Assembly (NCBI GenBank): GCA_930367215.1
Contig: OV884059.1
Coordinates: forward strand, 34,215,882 to 34,279,881
Direction of reading: 5' to 3'
From: Pollenia angustigena
Lineage: Eukaryota; Arthropoda; Insecta; Diptera; Polleniidae
DNA length: 64,000 nucleotides
Position 1 is the first letter of the stretch, and each line of letters starts with the position of its first letter. This document shows, in pieces, positions 11,594 through 24,039 of the stretch. The position numbers and the translations under genes are program-made. Below the pieces are notes generated by a model that ran no database searches, was not told the origin of the DNA, and saw only the letters and a program-made list of their open reading frames with translations.

Positions 11594-12320
11594 TGCCTCA
11601 TCTGTACATATGGGTGGTATAATTATTGAGGAATCAAAATCTCCTGATGTTCTGGGCATGAGGATACAATGTGATGTCCGATGGACAGAACATATATTCA
11701 AGGTGTCGAAAGAAGCATTCAAGTGCCTCGGTTTTCTAAGACGGTGTAAGATATACTTTACTTCATCTGATCTCCTTACTATTTATACCACCTATATCCG
11801 ACCGCGTATGGAATACAACTCTCATTGTGGGCCGGTGCTTCAAAGTCTATTTTGTAGCTTCTCGACCGCGTGCAGAAGAGGGCGAAGGTTCTCATTGGTG
11901 ACAGTAGGGTATCCAATTCTATTAACTCCCTTGAGCACCGTCGCAATGTGGGTTGTATTTGCCTGTTTTATCGTTACTACAATGGAATGTGTTCTGACGG
12001 AATTAGGGATCTGGTTCCCGAAACCCGTACGTTTGTTCGTAATACACGTTTTTCCTTAAGAGCCCATCCTTATGTGGTCGATTGGCAGGTGAATCGTACA
12101 ACGCATTACAGAGAGAATTCGTTTTTTCGCGGACAGTTCGTATGTGGAATAACCTTCCTACAGAAGTCTTCCCTCTCACTTACAACATGATTAAGTTCAA
12201 ATCGAATGTTCACAAACACTACTCGCTCTATCCTTCCCACAACCTATTTTCCTAGTTCCAACACAATGTAATGCAATCGAAGGGGTCATCCCCTGAGTGC
12301 TGGTCCTAACAGAAAAAATA
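11594..12320 (+). pseudogene. Non-LTR retrotransposon 3' end (reverse transcriptase C-terminus)
   Basis: The last third of a LINE reverse transcriptase survives in three successive frames, so at least two frameshifts have occurred. Frame 1 (from 11610) gives LGMRIQCDVRWTEHIFKVSK and YTTYIRPRMEYNSH; frame 2 (from about 11870) gives HRRNVGCICLFYRYYNGMCS and NTRFSLRAHPYVVDWQVNRT; frame 3 (about 12130-12255) gives TVRMWNNLPTEVFP and SLYPSHNLFS before TAG at 12253-12255. These are the thumb and C-terminal motifs of Jockey/CR1-type LINEs. The catalytic YADD region is absent, consistent with a 5'-truncated insertion. Its 3' UTR seems to end near 12320. Confidence 0.85.
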
Positions 12321-12610
12321 AAATTAAATTTCGTGTTTACACGGATGGTGTAAGTAAAATCAAAAATATTAACAAAAAAGCAGATGGTTACAGTTTTACA
12401 ATTTTTACAAAAACAACATTAAAATTTCCTGAGTTGATTTTAGTTGTTTTTGTAATTGTATAAAAATGTTACCACCTTCAATATATTCTGTTAAAATACA
12501 CCTCTGGTGTAATGAAAATACATAAGTTTCTAAAATGGTTTACTTGAGGGTAACACGATCAAGTTTTGCCTATCAATTTTTAATACACTCACACTTTTTT
12601 ACCCGTACAC

Positions 12611-13723
12611 TAGGCCTGCCATACGTCCTGGTTTTCCAGGATTGTCCTGGTTTTAGACTACTTGTCCTGGTGTCCTGGTCCACTATTAAATTGTCCTGGT
12701 TTTTTGAACAGGTCAAGACAAAAAATTTGTTTTTTGCTGGTTTTAGTTGTTAGCAAAGTTTAAGATTTCTGTTATAAAACTGCTAACTTAAGGCAATTGT
12801 ATAAAGAATTTTAATTAAATTCAACTGTTATGTGGTGTAAACGTCGTTTAATTAAAAGCTTGCAATGATATTAGATGAGACTCGAACCTCTTTCAAATGT
12901 TGTTTCAACTAGTTGCTGTTAAAAGTTATACCGTGTAAACAACTTTTATAAGTAATCGGAAACCGACAACAAATGGCTTTCTCTAAAGCAGCCCATAAAC
13001 GTTTCAATTCAATTGTCAACTGCGTCGGTTTTTGTCCAAATCAAAGCGTGTATGGCTTTGTCAATTGATGAGTTTGACAGTTGCCGAGTTGGTTGAAGAA
13101 AAACCAAATGATTTTGATTTTTTCAAGTTGAGTACTTAGTCTGCTTAATGGACTAAAGAAATAAACTCGTTAAAGACTGAAACACTGGAAAGTATTATTC
13201 AATGTAAGTTTTATTTTAATATGACATGCTGCCTGTTTTATAACTATATCAAAGACAGAAATTAAGTTCTAGAAAAAGTGCAATCTGCTGAACAGTATTT
13301 TGGTTTAGAACATTTTAAGCTCAACTTTTTATTATGTTTCATCATTTTTATGTACATGAAGTACACGTAATTTTTTTTTTGTATATGAGGCTATGAGATA
13401 AAGATGAGTTAACACCACTCTTGCACTGTTCTTGGTTTGCAACACAATGTTTCTAGCGCCATCTGTTTCGGATACAAACAGTTGACTAACTCGACTATTG
13501 CACTGTAAAGAACATTTCTTACACCAGAACCGTAACCAAATTAAATTGTGGGTTACACCACTTCGGCGCTAAAAGCCTCATATATTTTTGGATTTAAAAA
13601 TTAAAAATGGATGGTTTTTACATATACATACACATGTATTAAAAAAAATTTTTTGTTGGTGTAATTTTTTATCCATTTTTTCTATGTGTCCTGGTTGATA
13701 GGTTCAAACTTCTGGCAGCCCTA
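12611..13723. mobile_element. hAT-type element, TAGGCCTGCC family, copy 1
   Basis: 1,113 bp with ends TAGGCCTGCCATAC and CTTCTGGCAGCCCTA (imperfect inverted repeat) and a perfect 8-bp duplication CCGTACAC (12603-12610, 13724-13731). The GTCCTGG word is repeated near both ends. A second copy (21675-22595) is closely similar but shorter. No transposase frame. Confidence 0.9.
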
Positions 13724-14474
13724 CCGTACACTCATTTTTTTTTTAATTGATACGAACTTGCCTTTAAAATTCTCTTTCCAGTGAGTGTTTCAATTTACGT
13801 TCAAGAAAACAGCTGATTTCAAGGTTAGTGAGCAAATTTTTCGTTTGTCTTTATAAATTGTTTTCTTGATGACATCTTGAAAGTAAATTGCTCAAAAATT
13901 TAATGCTGCCTACGTTACAGCTTTCAATTTATGTAAGTATATGTAAAAGACTATCAAGAACAACTTGACCGTGTGGCCGCAGGGTTAGAAATAAACATTT
14001 ACCGACCGCTTGTCAGATTTTGTATTCGTATTCTCTCTTACTTAATACATTTTGCTTTTACATGATAAGATTTTTCTTATTCTACATTATTTTTTGCAAT
14101 GCCGTAATACATTGTATAACCGTGTTAACTAGCCTTCAGTAATAAAGCGAACTTATAATCATGTATTTTATAAAAAAAAAATCGAATTTTCATTAAAGAC
14201 TATTAAAAAATGTTTTTCTTTTCTTCTGAAAGACAGGCAAAAGTGTAAAAGCTTTGTTACTTGGTCCCAAGTTTCCTGCAGGGTCGTAAATTCTTCAGAA
14301 GATTCCCTAAGAAGTTTTTTCCATGAGTTCTCGGTTTTTTTTTTTTTTTTTTTGTTTTTGTTAAAAACACTATTGAACAAGGCATATAAACACAAGGTAA
14401 ACTCGTCATCACAGTTTGTGAGTTTAAACCATACTAAAACAAGTGAAGGAAGCGGAACGTTTTCTACTGCTTAT

Positions 14475-14654
14475 GGCTCAGTTAGCCGGGAGTAACAGTA
14501 ACGTTGCAAATCAGCTGCTTCATTTTGTTGTATGTAAAACAATTAGAACGATTATTGTTAGCAGTAAGACGTTACGTCTCAATCTGTAAGAAATAGATTG
14601 GTTTTACATTTTTACGATAAGGTTAAGCTACTGTTACTCCCGGCTAATTGAGTC
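14475..14654. mobile_element. Short palindromic MITE
   Basis: 180 bp whose ends GGCTCAGTTAGCCGGGAG and GACTCAATTAGCCGGGAG (reverse strand) pair over about 26 bp. No coding content. Confidence 0.75.
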
Positions 14655-15044
14655 TTTAGTCTGTTTTCAGATGTCGCATGCCTTATTCACATGTTTCTTA
14701 TTTCTTCTTCTTTGAACTTTCATTGGCGTTCAAACAATTCTTGTCTTGTTGACGACATGTTTTGTTGAGAGCTTATAGTTAAATACGAATAAGAAAGCAA
14801 AAAAAAAAAAGCAAATGCGAAAGCGAAACGTCTCTCGCCTATATACATAGTGAAATAATGACATGAGCCGTCTGAACACATACTACTTAGCTTTAACACT
14901 TAAACAACAAGAATGGCAACACTTCTTCAAAACTACAAAAAAGGTCATAAAAAATATAACAACCCTGTTAACAATAACAATAAAATTCTTTACAATAAGG
15001 AGTTTGTGTTTTGTAAATTAAAATTCTATAAAAAAAACAAAATA

Positions 15045-15723
15045 TCGGGTGAATTTTTAAGAGCTATAGGAAAGTTAAAAAAAAAAAAACAAATAAAAAT
15101 CAGAAAAATTCATGAAATCTTTATTTGAATCGATAGTACGGTCCATATAATTTAATGTTTGAAGATTATTTCATACAAATGTTGACCGTAACTGCACCTC
15201 AAATGGTCCACCCGCTTAGTCCAATTTTGGCATACTCTTTCCAACATTTTGGCCGGTATCTCATGAAAAAATGCTTCAATGTTTTCTTCCAATGCGTCAA
15301 TTGAAGCGGGCATGTGTTTATAGACATGAGCTTTAACATAGCCCCATAAAAAATAGTCTAAAGGCGTTAAATCGCACGATATAGGCGGCCAATTGACCGG
15401 TCCCGAATGTGAAATAAAATGTTCACCGAACTCGCCTCTCACTAAGTCCATTGTTAAGCGTGCTGTGTGTCACCGTCTTGTTGAAACCACATGTCATGCA
15501 AGTCAAGCTCTTGCATTTTGGGCAAAAAAAAGTTGGATATCATCTCACGGTAGCGCTCACCATTCACAGTTACGTTACGATTCGCATCATCTTTGAAGAA
15601 GTACGGTCCAATGATGCCACCAGCCCATAAACCGCACCAAACTGTGACTTTTTTTGGATGCATTGGTTGCTCTTGCAATGCTTCTGGCTGATCTTCACTC
15701 CAAAATCGACAATTATCACCCGA
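15045..15723 (-). mobile_element. Internally deleted DD41D-type mariner
   Basis: 679 bp bounded by TCGGGTGA at each end and flanked by TA (15043-15044, 15724-15725). The 5' transposase end is deleted so that the terminal repeat runs almost directly into mid-transposase. The related relic at 56863-57204 retains the missing 5' part. Confidence 0.85.
15152..15720 (-). pseudogene. Mariner transposase relic (DD41D group), C-terminal two thirds
   Basis: Reading on the - strand, HPKKVTVWCGLWAGGIIGPY, then RYREMISNFF, MWFQQDG with the second catalytic Asp, and after a short gap NWPPISCDLTPLDYFLWGYV with the third Asp. The frame breaks after QQDGDTQHA, where about 7 bp are missing compared with the relative at 26118-26720. 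The second-to-third Asp distance would be 41 in the intact family. The N-terminal DNA-binding domain and first catalytic Asp are lost with the internal deletion. The protein is inactive. Confidence 0.88.
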
Positions 15724-16365
15724 TATTAAAGGTTCAAAAATGTGTTCTTATAAAAAATATATACATATGCAATTAACTTCACTGTTAAACGAGCTGTCAA
15801 AGTCTGATTTTCCAACTGCCTCTGCGTTTTATGTTTTTAGCATCACACGTTTATATATTTGTAAAAATCAACGCAAAACAATGAAGCGCTCATAAAACAA
15901 AAATATGTATAAATTTTTTTTATATTGAACTGCTGTTTAAATTCTGCAGAGTTGATTTATTTTGAATTCTGATAGTGTAGACACACAAGGTTCTCTTACT
16001 CAAGGTGTACTCATTAGTGGACAGACATAAACCCCAATTGTCAAAAAATATGTACATGTGTGCGTTAAATTGCTTTTTTTTTTTTTTTTTTTTTTTTATG
16101 TTGACAATTCCCGGTGGCGAACGTCATAGTGATATAGCGTGCCAAACGCTGACAATATTAAATCATCGATGACAAGTGTTGATTTTTCTTTGGTGTCATA
16201 TATGAATTTTTAAAGTATTTGTCCAAACTGTCATAGATGACCAATGTTGATTTTTTCTTGTAGGCGTCCATTTGTTTGTGAGTCCTAACAGACAATATCA
16301 TCAACTTTCATTAGTGAATTTTTTCAGGTAAAGTGACAAGGAAAACACAGAAAGAACTCAAGTAA

Positions 16366-16890
16366 TCACCCCTATCGCGAATGTTATGGGAATATGATAC
16401 ATGGGATCAAACCTAAATTGCCATCCCCAACAAATCGGTATCGCAAATATTTTGGGAGTAAACATTTCTATTGTGAATTATTTTTCAGTGCTTTGTAAAC
16501 AAAAGTCTCTATTGTGAGTAACTTGTCAGTGCCTGTATTGTGAAAGAAAAATATACAAAATAAAATACTAATAAAAATATGATAAAATAACTAATGAATA
16601 GTGTTTATCTTCATTTTCTTTATGTGCACTCCTTCAATAAGAGAAAAAAGTAATTTAATTTAGTCCTACTTTAGAATACAAATTAAATTTACATGTTCCC
16701 TTCTCGTTCACATCAACACTTGTTGGGAATTTATTTATTAAAAAAATTCGCGGGAGTAAACATTGGCGATGCCAAATTTTTTAAGTTTGGGAATTCATTC
16801 CCAAAAAATTTGTTATGGGAATCATTCACAATACGAAATAAAAAAATATGGGAATATTTTCATGGGAGTAGTTGTTTGCGATAGGGGTGA
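16366..16890. mobile_element. TIR element with TCACCCCTATCGC ends
   Basis: 525 bp with a perfect 13-bp terminal inverted repeat TCACCCCTATCGC. Interior words TGGGAATAT and TGGGAGTA recur in both halves. A lone end of the same family is at 8331-8351. Superfamily unknown. Confidence 0.7.
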
Positions 16891-18901
16891 ATAAATGGAA
16901 CAGAACAGACAGAAAAAAGAAACGGTCCGTTATTTTCTGATTTATTCATTATGCCGTTGTCATGCATAACTCCCTAAATATCAACTTGTTACTGACTCTG
17001 GTGCGATTATTCATCGATGAAAATGTCATAATGACAATGTCGCTCATAAACGCCACCGGGTTTTGACAATTCAAGTATTTTTGAAGTGCTCTCCCTTGTG
17101 TTAATGTGCTTTGTGTGGACGCAGAATATAATAAAAAAAATTTCTTTTTGGTTTTTTGACAAACCGTTGGATTTTGTGAGAGCAAAATTCTTCAGACTTG
17201 TGGAGTATGTATTGTAAAAAGGGCTTTAATACTTCATTTTTTGAAGAAATAACATTTGTATTTAAAATCAATTTAATTACTTTTACTGATAAGAATTTAG
17301 ATTGTTTAATTTTATTAAGCTTCTTATCGCTGCTGAAACAGTCAGGTCATTTTATTCTTTATAATAATCATTTGACCCATATTTTAATCTATCTTAGAAA
17401 GTAATTAATAAGATTTTCGAACTTATTTGATTTTTTTTATGTACTTAGTTTAGTACAAGTGTTAAAATATTTTTTTCCCAACTTATTAATGGATTTGTGA
17501 AAACTCTGTTGTTTATTTGAATTAAGAATATTTTTCTCTATGTGTATTTTTTGTTTATTAAAATAGAATTATGTAAACTTGTTTTCATTTTTCAAATGAA
17601 AGGGAAATTCTCATACAAAACAAAAAAGAAATATACACAATGTAAAATGTTAAGATAGAAGTAGCATAGAAAAAGACTTGAAAAATTCGTAATTTATATA
17701 AAATAGATACGCGCACACATCCATACAAACAGACAGAAAAATACGTATACATATAGTAAATAACCAACCAAAATATCCATACTATCATCTATCTATCTAC
17801 AAACTACCTACGTTCATAAATATTTATTAGAAACAAGAGAGTAAAACAGACTTGAATAATAAACAATTTTTAAAACTTAAGTTGTTATTGTTGTGAATCG
17901 CATAATAAGATAGAGCGCTGACATCGAATAAGGGTTGCCATATTCTACACACATGTTTGTATTGTGTTGTATTGTTTACTTTTAAATGGAAAAAGTGTTG
18001 AACACGTGTTTGTATCATACGCTTTTGATTTTACTTATTTAGTCTACATCGAGATTTGGTTTGGTGAGGACGTCCTCCTCCCTCACGAATAAGTAAATAA
18101 CGTATTAACGTGAGTGAAATATTTTCATGAATAATTTAATCTTTAAACGAGTTTCAATTATTAAAAGGAAAAATTGTATGATTGTTGAGTTAACAAAAAA
18201 ATTGTATACAAATGTCCGCGTTTAAAGTTTAAAACAGCTTTAATAAAAGTAAAAAATTAAAATTGTTCATATTTTTAAAGTTAAAACATATACGTATTTT
18301 TTTTTTTAATATAAAAAAAAAAACAATTTTTTAAAAATCCTTATCTAAAAATAAAGATTAAATTATTAATAATGTAGAAATTATAAAAAAAACAAATTTT
18401 GAGAAATATAAAATGTGCCAATCAAAATAATATCAAAATCTATATAAAAAAAAACTTGTGTATCAAAAATTAATAAAAAAAAAAATCAAATAATTTTTTA
18501 ACAAAAATTAAACCACTAATAGTGTACGAAACTTATTAACAAAATAAAAATGAAAAAAAATTAAATCTTTTAATAAATAATAACACTGTGCAACACAAGA
18601 AAAATGCAGGGGTTCTCGTATACCAATTCTGTTTTTTAAGTTCACAGATTATGGAAATACCAAAAGAAAATACGATTACTTCGTTTAGTAAATTTTTTTA
18701 AATTAAAATTTTTTTAAAAAAGGTTAATCCGATCTGTGCCGATTTGCAATTTTTGTTCCAGACATTTTTAAGAGAAGATTGGGAGGTTTCACGTGCTCTA
18801 TAATTAAAGTTGGTTGTATGAAGGTGTATTTTTATTTATAGTACAAACAGTGATAAAGTGTACAGCTTGTTTTCCAATATAAAAAGTGTTATGTTATGCG
18901 C
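16891..18901. other. Very AT-rich non-coding stretch
   Basis: Long A/T homopolymers, particularly 18290-18600. I see no gene or repeat with clear boundaries. Confidence 0.5.
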
Positions 18902-19258
18902 CCCATACACTTTTCAATTCAATTGTCAACTGAGTCTTTCAACTGAATTGATGCTTGGCCACACATTTCATCAACTGAGTTGAAAGACTTCAAATTAATT
19001 TTAAATTTTAAAGACAATTTTAAGAATACTTAACTTTTATTTTCACAAAAGAAAACTGTAAACATTAATTTTGACAGTTTATCAAGAGACTCGAGCACAC
19101 ACAGTACAATCGAATTGAAAGACTTAGTAGTCAACTTGAAAAAATCAAAATCTTTTGATTTTTCTTCAACCAACTCGACAACCGTCAAACTAATCAATTG
19201 ACGCTTTGATTTGGAGAACAACCGACTCAGTTGACAATTGAATTGAATCGTGTATGGG
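18902..19258. mobile_element. Palindromic MITE with CCCATACAC ends
   Basis: Ends CCCATACACTTTTCAATTC and, on the other strand, CCCATACACGATTCAATTC; the arms continue with AATTGTCAACTGAGTC. A one-arm relative sits inside both TAGGCCTGCC hAT copies (12991-13140, 22051-22200). Confidence 0.75.
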
Positions 19259-20050
19259 CTGCTTTAGTTGTAAAAAAGTTAAATTTCTACTTTGCCAAAT
19301 TTGATCAGACTTCAAGCTTGCTGTCATCTCTTAAAAATTCGTTGCTCAAAAATTTGATGAAAGTAAGTTGGGAAACAAACGTGATAAAAGATAGAAATAA
19401 GAAATTCAAAGGAAAGCGTGATAGGGTTGGTTGTTGTAATACGTTCTAAAATAGCTCGTTCAATTTAACATCTGGAAGCATTTGGACAGAAAAATTAAAA
19501 AAAAAAAAAAACATAAGCAGCAAGTACTCTCTCAGGAAAATTCTGCAGGAAGAGTGGCCAAAAATGTCTACTGTGCTAACTTCAAAATGTGTGGAACCGA
19601 TGCCCAAGAGTCTAGAAGCCGTTCTAAAAGCAAAAAGAAATCAAACAAAGTATTAGCCACTACACTTTTCTCAGTATGTATTTTAAAACTGTACACTTTT
19701 TTTTACGCGTTAATAACGGAGTAAATTTGTTTTTTATTGTACTGATTTTGTTGTTTTTGAAGTATTTTATATTGTAAAAACATTGTCCAAAGTGTTGTAA
19801 ATGATAATAAACTTCTAAATATTTACATTCCTTTTTTATTGAAATAACACTTTTTATATTGGAAAACCAGTTGTACACTTTGTTTTGACGCTGTACGCAT
19901 GTTACTTTGCAGTGCAACAAAGTCAGGTATTTACAAATGCAACCGTATAAACTTTGACAAAATCTGGCGAAGCCATCTATTTTGCAGCTAATATGCAAAC
20001 AAACGCAACTAGCGCATTATTTAAATTGAGAACAACGGTTTGGTGCAAAC

Positions 20051-21119
20051 CAGCGTTGCCATTGAAAAATTTTCTATCCGACCATACTTGTCTATAAAAA
20101 CTTATTAAATTCTTTGGAAGCCGAGCCATTTTTTTAATACTTAAAAATAAATTTTTATTTGATAAATTTTTTTTAAATCCCTAGGGAGTTTTTTCCCTCC
20201 TCCCACTTTTTTTCTATTTAAATTCAGTTGTAAAAATGGGAAAAGTCCCTGGGAGTTTTTATTCATAATAGGGCAACATTTTTCCAGTTTAACTTCTAAC
20301 ACACCGTTTACATTTGACAGTGTGCTGGCAAGACAATAAGAAAATACATATTAGTTGCCAAACACACTACTAACTGCCTTTGTGACGTAGGCGTCCAGAC
20401 AGTAATTAAGACAGTTTACTTAAAAAAAAATGTCAAAAATGAATGTTGCAGTGCAAGTTCGAGCTAAACGTGTTTTATATGAACGAAACAACATTAAAAA
20501 TAGCATAAAACAACTATTTTGTGTGAACATAGATAACACTTAACTTAAACATAAAAAAAACAAAGCAGAATATATTTATTTTTGTTTAGTTTTTGTGTTT
20601 TTTTTTCTTTTGCGAACAAACCTTTAAATTACTGTCAGCAAATGTCCAATTTTATTGTCTGCAAAATTTGCTAGACAGTAGACAAGTCAGTTGGAAAAGT
20701 GTGCATGTATGTATGTATAGGTGAAAAAGTTTGTATGTATTGCTTCTGTATTGCGAGTACATACTTTTAAACGTTAACCCCGTGTAAATCATCGTTTGAT
20801 TTAAATTTTTTTTCAATGTACATCTCAGCTGTATTGTACCAATAAAAATATTTAAAATATCAATATGACTTTTTTTATGAAATTGACTTCAGTATCGCTG
20901 TGTATCTAATCTTTTTGAATAAAATTACTCAGAATATACTCAGAATGAGTGAAAAACAAAACCGAGAACAGAAAAATTTTATAGCGACCAAAGTTCAAAA
21001 TTCTTTAAATAAAAATATATCTATGTAGAACTTTTTCGTAAGGTTAAGAGCCTACCGTCCAACTAAACGAAAAATATCCGACCAAATTTGGTACGAAAAG
21101 ACCAACAATGGCAACGCTG
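20051..21119. mobile_element. hAT-type element, CAGCGTTGCCATTG ends
   Basis: 1,069 bp with a perfect 14-bp terminal inverted repeat CAGCGTTGCCATTG. The 8-bp flanks GTGCAAAC and ATGCAAAT agree at 6 of 8 positions (TGCAAA core), an aged duplication. It carries a small MITE fragment at about 20179-20270. No transposase frame. Confidence 0.75.
20179..20270. mobile_element. Small CCAATTAT-type MITE, damaged copy
   Basis: Matches the 28973-29085 element in GGGAGTTTTTTCCC...AAATGGGAAAAG...TTCATAATAGGG, but the left end is missing. Lies inside the hAT element 20051-21119. Confidence 0.6.
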
Positions 21120-21130
21120 ATGCAAATGGT

Positions 21131-21251
21131 CTTGCGAAAGAGAAAATGCAAAATATCATAGCTCTTTCTTGAATTCTAACGGAAACTCAATATATTTCGT
21201 TGTGAGATTTAACAAAAGAGCTACGATATTTTGCATTTGCTCTTTCTCAAG
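21131..21251. repeat. Hairpin of about 40-bp arms
   Basis: CTTGCGAAAGAGAAAATGC on the left pairs with GCATTTGCTCTTTCTCAAG on the right, with ATATCATAGCTCTTT continuing the arm. Probably a palindromic MITE abutting the preceding hAT. Confidence 0.65.
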
Positions 21252-21631
21252 ATCATTTACAGTGTAAAATGGCAATGCATTTGATATGCAGTGTAGCTAA
21301 ATATGTATAATTGCTTGATTTAAACACTGATTGGACGTTCCATACATACGCTTAGGAAGGCAGCCTTTGCTGATTTTTAAAATTTTTCTTCAGTTTAAAA
21401 AACTTTTCAAAAATAATTTTTGAAAATCGGTTGGAAAATGGCTGCGTTATGAACGTTTAATTAAAAATTATGCTTCTTTCTTTTTATCAAATTTCCATAT
21501 TCGTTAAGTTCTTATTTGATCGTTTTGCAATAAGCTATTTGTTTCATACTCTTACGCTAACTCAGCTTTCCAAAGCACCTAAATACATTAAAATCGTTTT
21601 TAAAATAAGAGTTTTGTTATGACATGTGTAT

Positions 21632-23110
21632 TAGGGTGGGTCAGAAAATTTTTTTCTCTTATCTACTTCTAATATAGGCCTGCCATACGTCCTGGTTTTC
21701 CAGGATTGTCCTGGTTTTTGACTACTTGTCCTGGTGTCCTGGCCCAGTATGAAATTGTCCTGGTTTTTTACAGGTCAAGATAAAAAATTAGCTTTTTGCT
21801 GGTTTTAGTTGTTAGCAAAGGTTAAGATTTCTGTTATAACACTGCTAACATAAAGCAATTGTATAAACAACTTTAATTTAATTCAACTGTTATCTGGTGT
21901 TAACGTCGTTTAACTAAAAGCTTTCAACAAAATTAGATGAGAGTCAATTCTCTTCCAAATTTTGTTTCAACTAGTTGCTTTAAAAAGTTATACCGTGTTA
22001 ACAACTTTTATAAGTAATCGAAAACCGATAACAAATTACTTTCTTTAAAATAGCCCATACACGTTTCAGTTCAATTGTCAACTGAGTCGGTTATTGTCCA
22101 AATCAAAGCGTGTATGGCTTTGTCAATTGATTAGTTTGACAGTTGTCAAGTTGGTTGAAGAAAAATCAAAAGATTTAGATTTTTTCAAGTCTGCTCCATG
22201 GACTAAAGAAAGAAACTCGTTAAAGACTGAAACACTGCAGAGTAATATTAAATGCAACAGGAGTTAACACTACTATTGCACTATAGTACTTGGTTGCAAA
22301 GGCTCATCCAAAAACTATGTTTCTAGCGCCATTTGTTTTGGATACAAACAGTTGAGTTACTCGACTATTGCACTGTTAACAACAGTGCAAAGAACATATC
22401 TTTCACCAGCACCGTAACCAAGTAACCACTTCAGCGCTGATAGCCTCATATATTGTTGGATTTAAAAATAAAAACTGGATGGTTTTTACATATACATACA
22501 TACATATGCATTAAAAAAACTTTTTTGTTGGCGTAATTTTTTATCCATTTTTTCTATGTGTCCTGGTTGATAGGTTAAAACTTCTGGCAGCCCTATTCTA
22601 ATAGCGTAATTAAGTTGTATTTTTGTCTGCATTATACCCCCGTAAAATATTATTAATTTATTTTTAGTGTAAGAGCCCGCGCTTTGACTTTCAATTTTGT
22701 TAAATGTATATACCAACAATAGCATTGTATTGCAGCAAAGCATATTACTGTATTTGACCGACTTTTAAATTTAAAAGGTTTAATATAGACGAAACTTGAA
22801 TCAAGACGAGAGATGCCCAGATTTAACAGTAAACAAGATTTTGTGACCAAAAAATTATTTTATCAGCATAAGAAAATGTTTTCAGTTTTAATTAACAATT
22901 GATTGATACTTAATTAAATATTAAAATTTTAAAAATGGACTTTTTCAAATATACTTAATTCTTAGGAGCTCCTGCGCGGGCTCAAGGGGTGACTTTTTTT
23001 AACTTATATTTTGCAATTTTTATTTGTTTTAACGTAAGACAAAAAAATAATGCTATTAGAATATGATTCGAGAACTTTTATTTTTTCTCATACATCAGTG
23101 ATCCACCCTA
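21632..23110. mobile_element. hAT-type element, TAGGGTGG ends, with a nested hAT
   Basis: Ends TAGGGTGGGTCA and, on the other strand, TAGGGTGGATCA, flanked by a perfect 8-bp repeat ATGTGTAT (21624-21631, 23111-23118). Without the nested copy and its duplicated target it is about 550 bp. Confidence 0.85.
21675..22595. mobile_element. hAT-type element, TAGGCCTGCC family, copy 2 (nested)
   Basis: 921 bp, same ends as 12611-13723 and a perfect 8-bp duplication TTCTAATA (21667-21674, 22596-22603). Inserted near the left end of the 21632-23110 element, so it is the younger of the two. Confidence 0.9.
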
Positions 23111-23639
23111 ATGTGTATACTATTCTTTGTGTGTTGCTTGTTTGTTTTTTATACAATTCAGTATAACTCTTATATGTGTATGGGTGTAAATTCTGTGTCC
23201 TGTTATCACAAAATAAAAAATTAACTCATTTAGTTCTTAATCGATGTTTATACTAGGTGTTGTGAGAGCTTATTAAAATAGCTTTTTTATAAAAAAAATG
23301 TTTTTGCTTTTCGCTGATAGTAAAAAAATAAAACATAAAAAACCTTAGGAGTCTGTTAGTCCACGTCCACACTAGCAATTTTTGCTGGATAAATTTTAAA
23401 GTTTGTTGGTGAGAGAGGTAAGAAGTTTTGGGAGGTTGCTGTACTCTACGCTTGGCTTTGTGTTTGGTGGGTACTTCTGCCATCTCACTAATACTAATAA
23501 GCATCAATGCAAGCACAGTTTTAATTGTGCCCACTTCTGTTTTAAATATAAATTATAATAGGAATATGAGAAAATAAGGCGTAAAAATATGTTGATATGG
23601 ATTTAGTGCGTACTACTATAGACCATAGCTTGGGAATAA

Positions 23640-23880
23640 TGATTAAAAATCCTAATGATTAGCAATTGGATTAGAAATTTTAATTGTGCTGAAAAATTGA
23701 TTAATTATGATTAGTTAGCCATTTTAGACGATTAAAAATTGATTAGATTAGAAATAATCAAAAATCTAATCACAATTAGTGACGATTAGCATTTCTAATC
23801 AAAACTAATCCAAAAAATAATTGATTAGATTTCTTGATTATTTTTGATTAGATCAACTATTTTTAACTATTTTTGTGAAA
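23640..23880. repeat. GATTAG/CTAATC-rich tract
   Basis: GATTAG and its complement occur many times in both orientations over about 230 bp, so the strand can fold on itself. No coding content. Confidence 0.7.
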
Positions 23881-24039
23881 AGAAAATATTTATTTATCAC
23901 ATTTGATGCTATATTTACATAATGTAACAGTTTTTGAATAAATATTAAAACTTAATATTACTCTCTTTTTTATTGAAAAATACTCAAAAAAAAAATTCTT
24001 TATTTTTGTTTATATTCAAAATTCCTCCTTATGGAAAAT

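Noticed and set aside
19231..19724. Two consecutive + strand frames with Lys-rich sequence
   Set aside because: The first begins inside the CCCATACAC MITE and the second contains a poly(A)-coded Lys run; no conserved motif.
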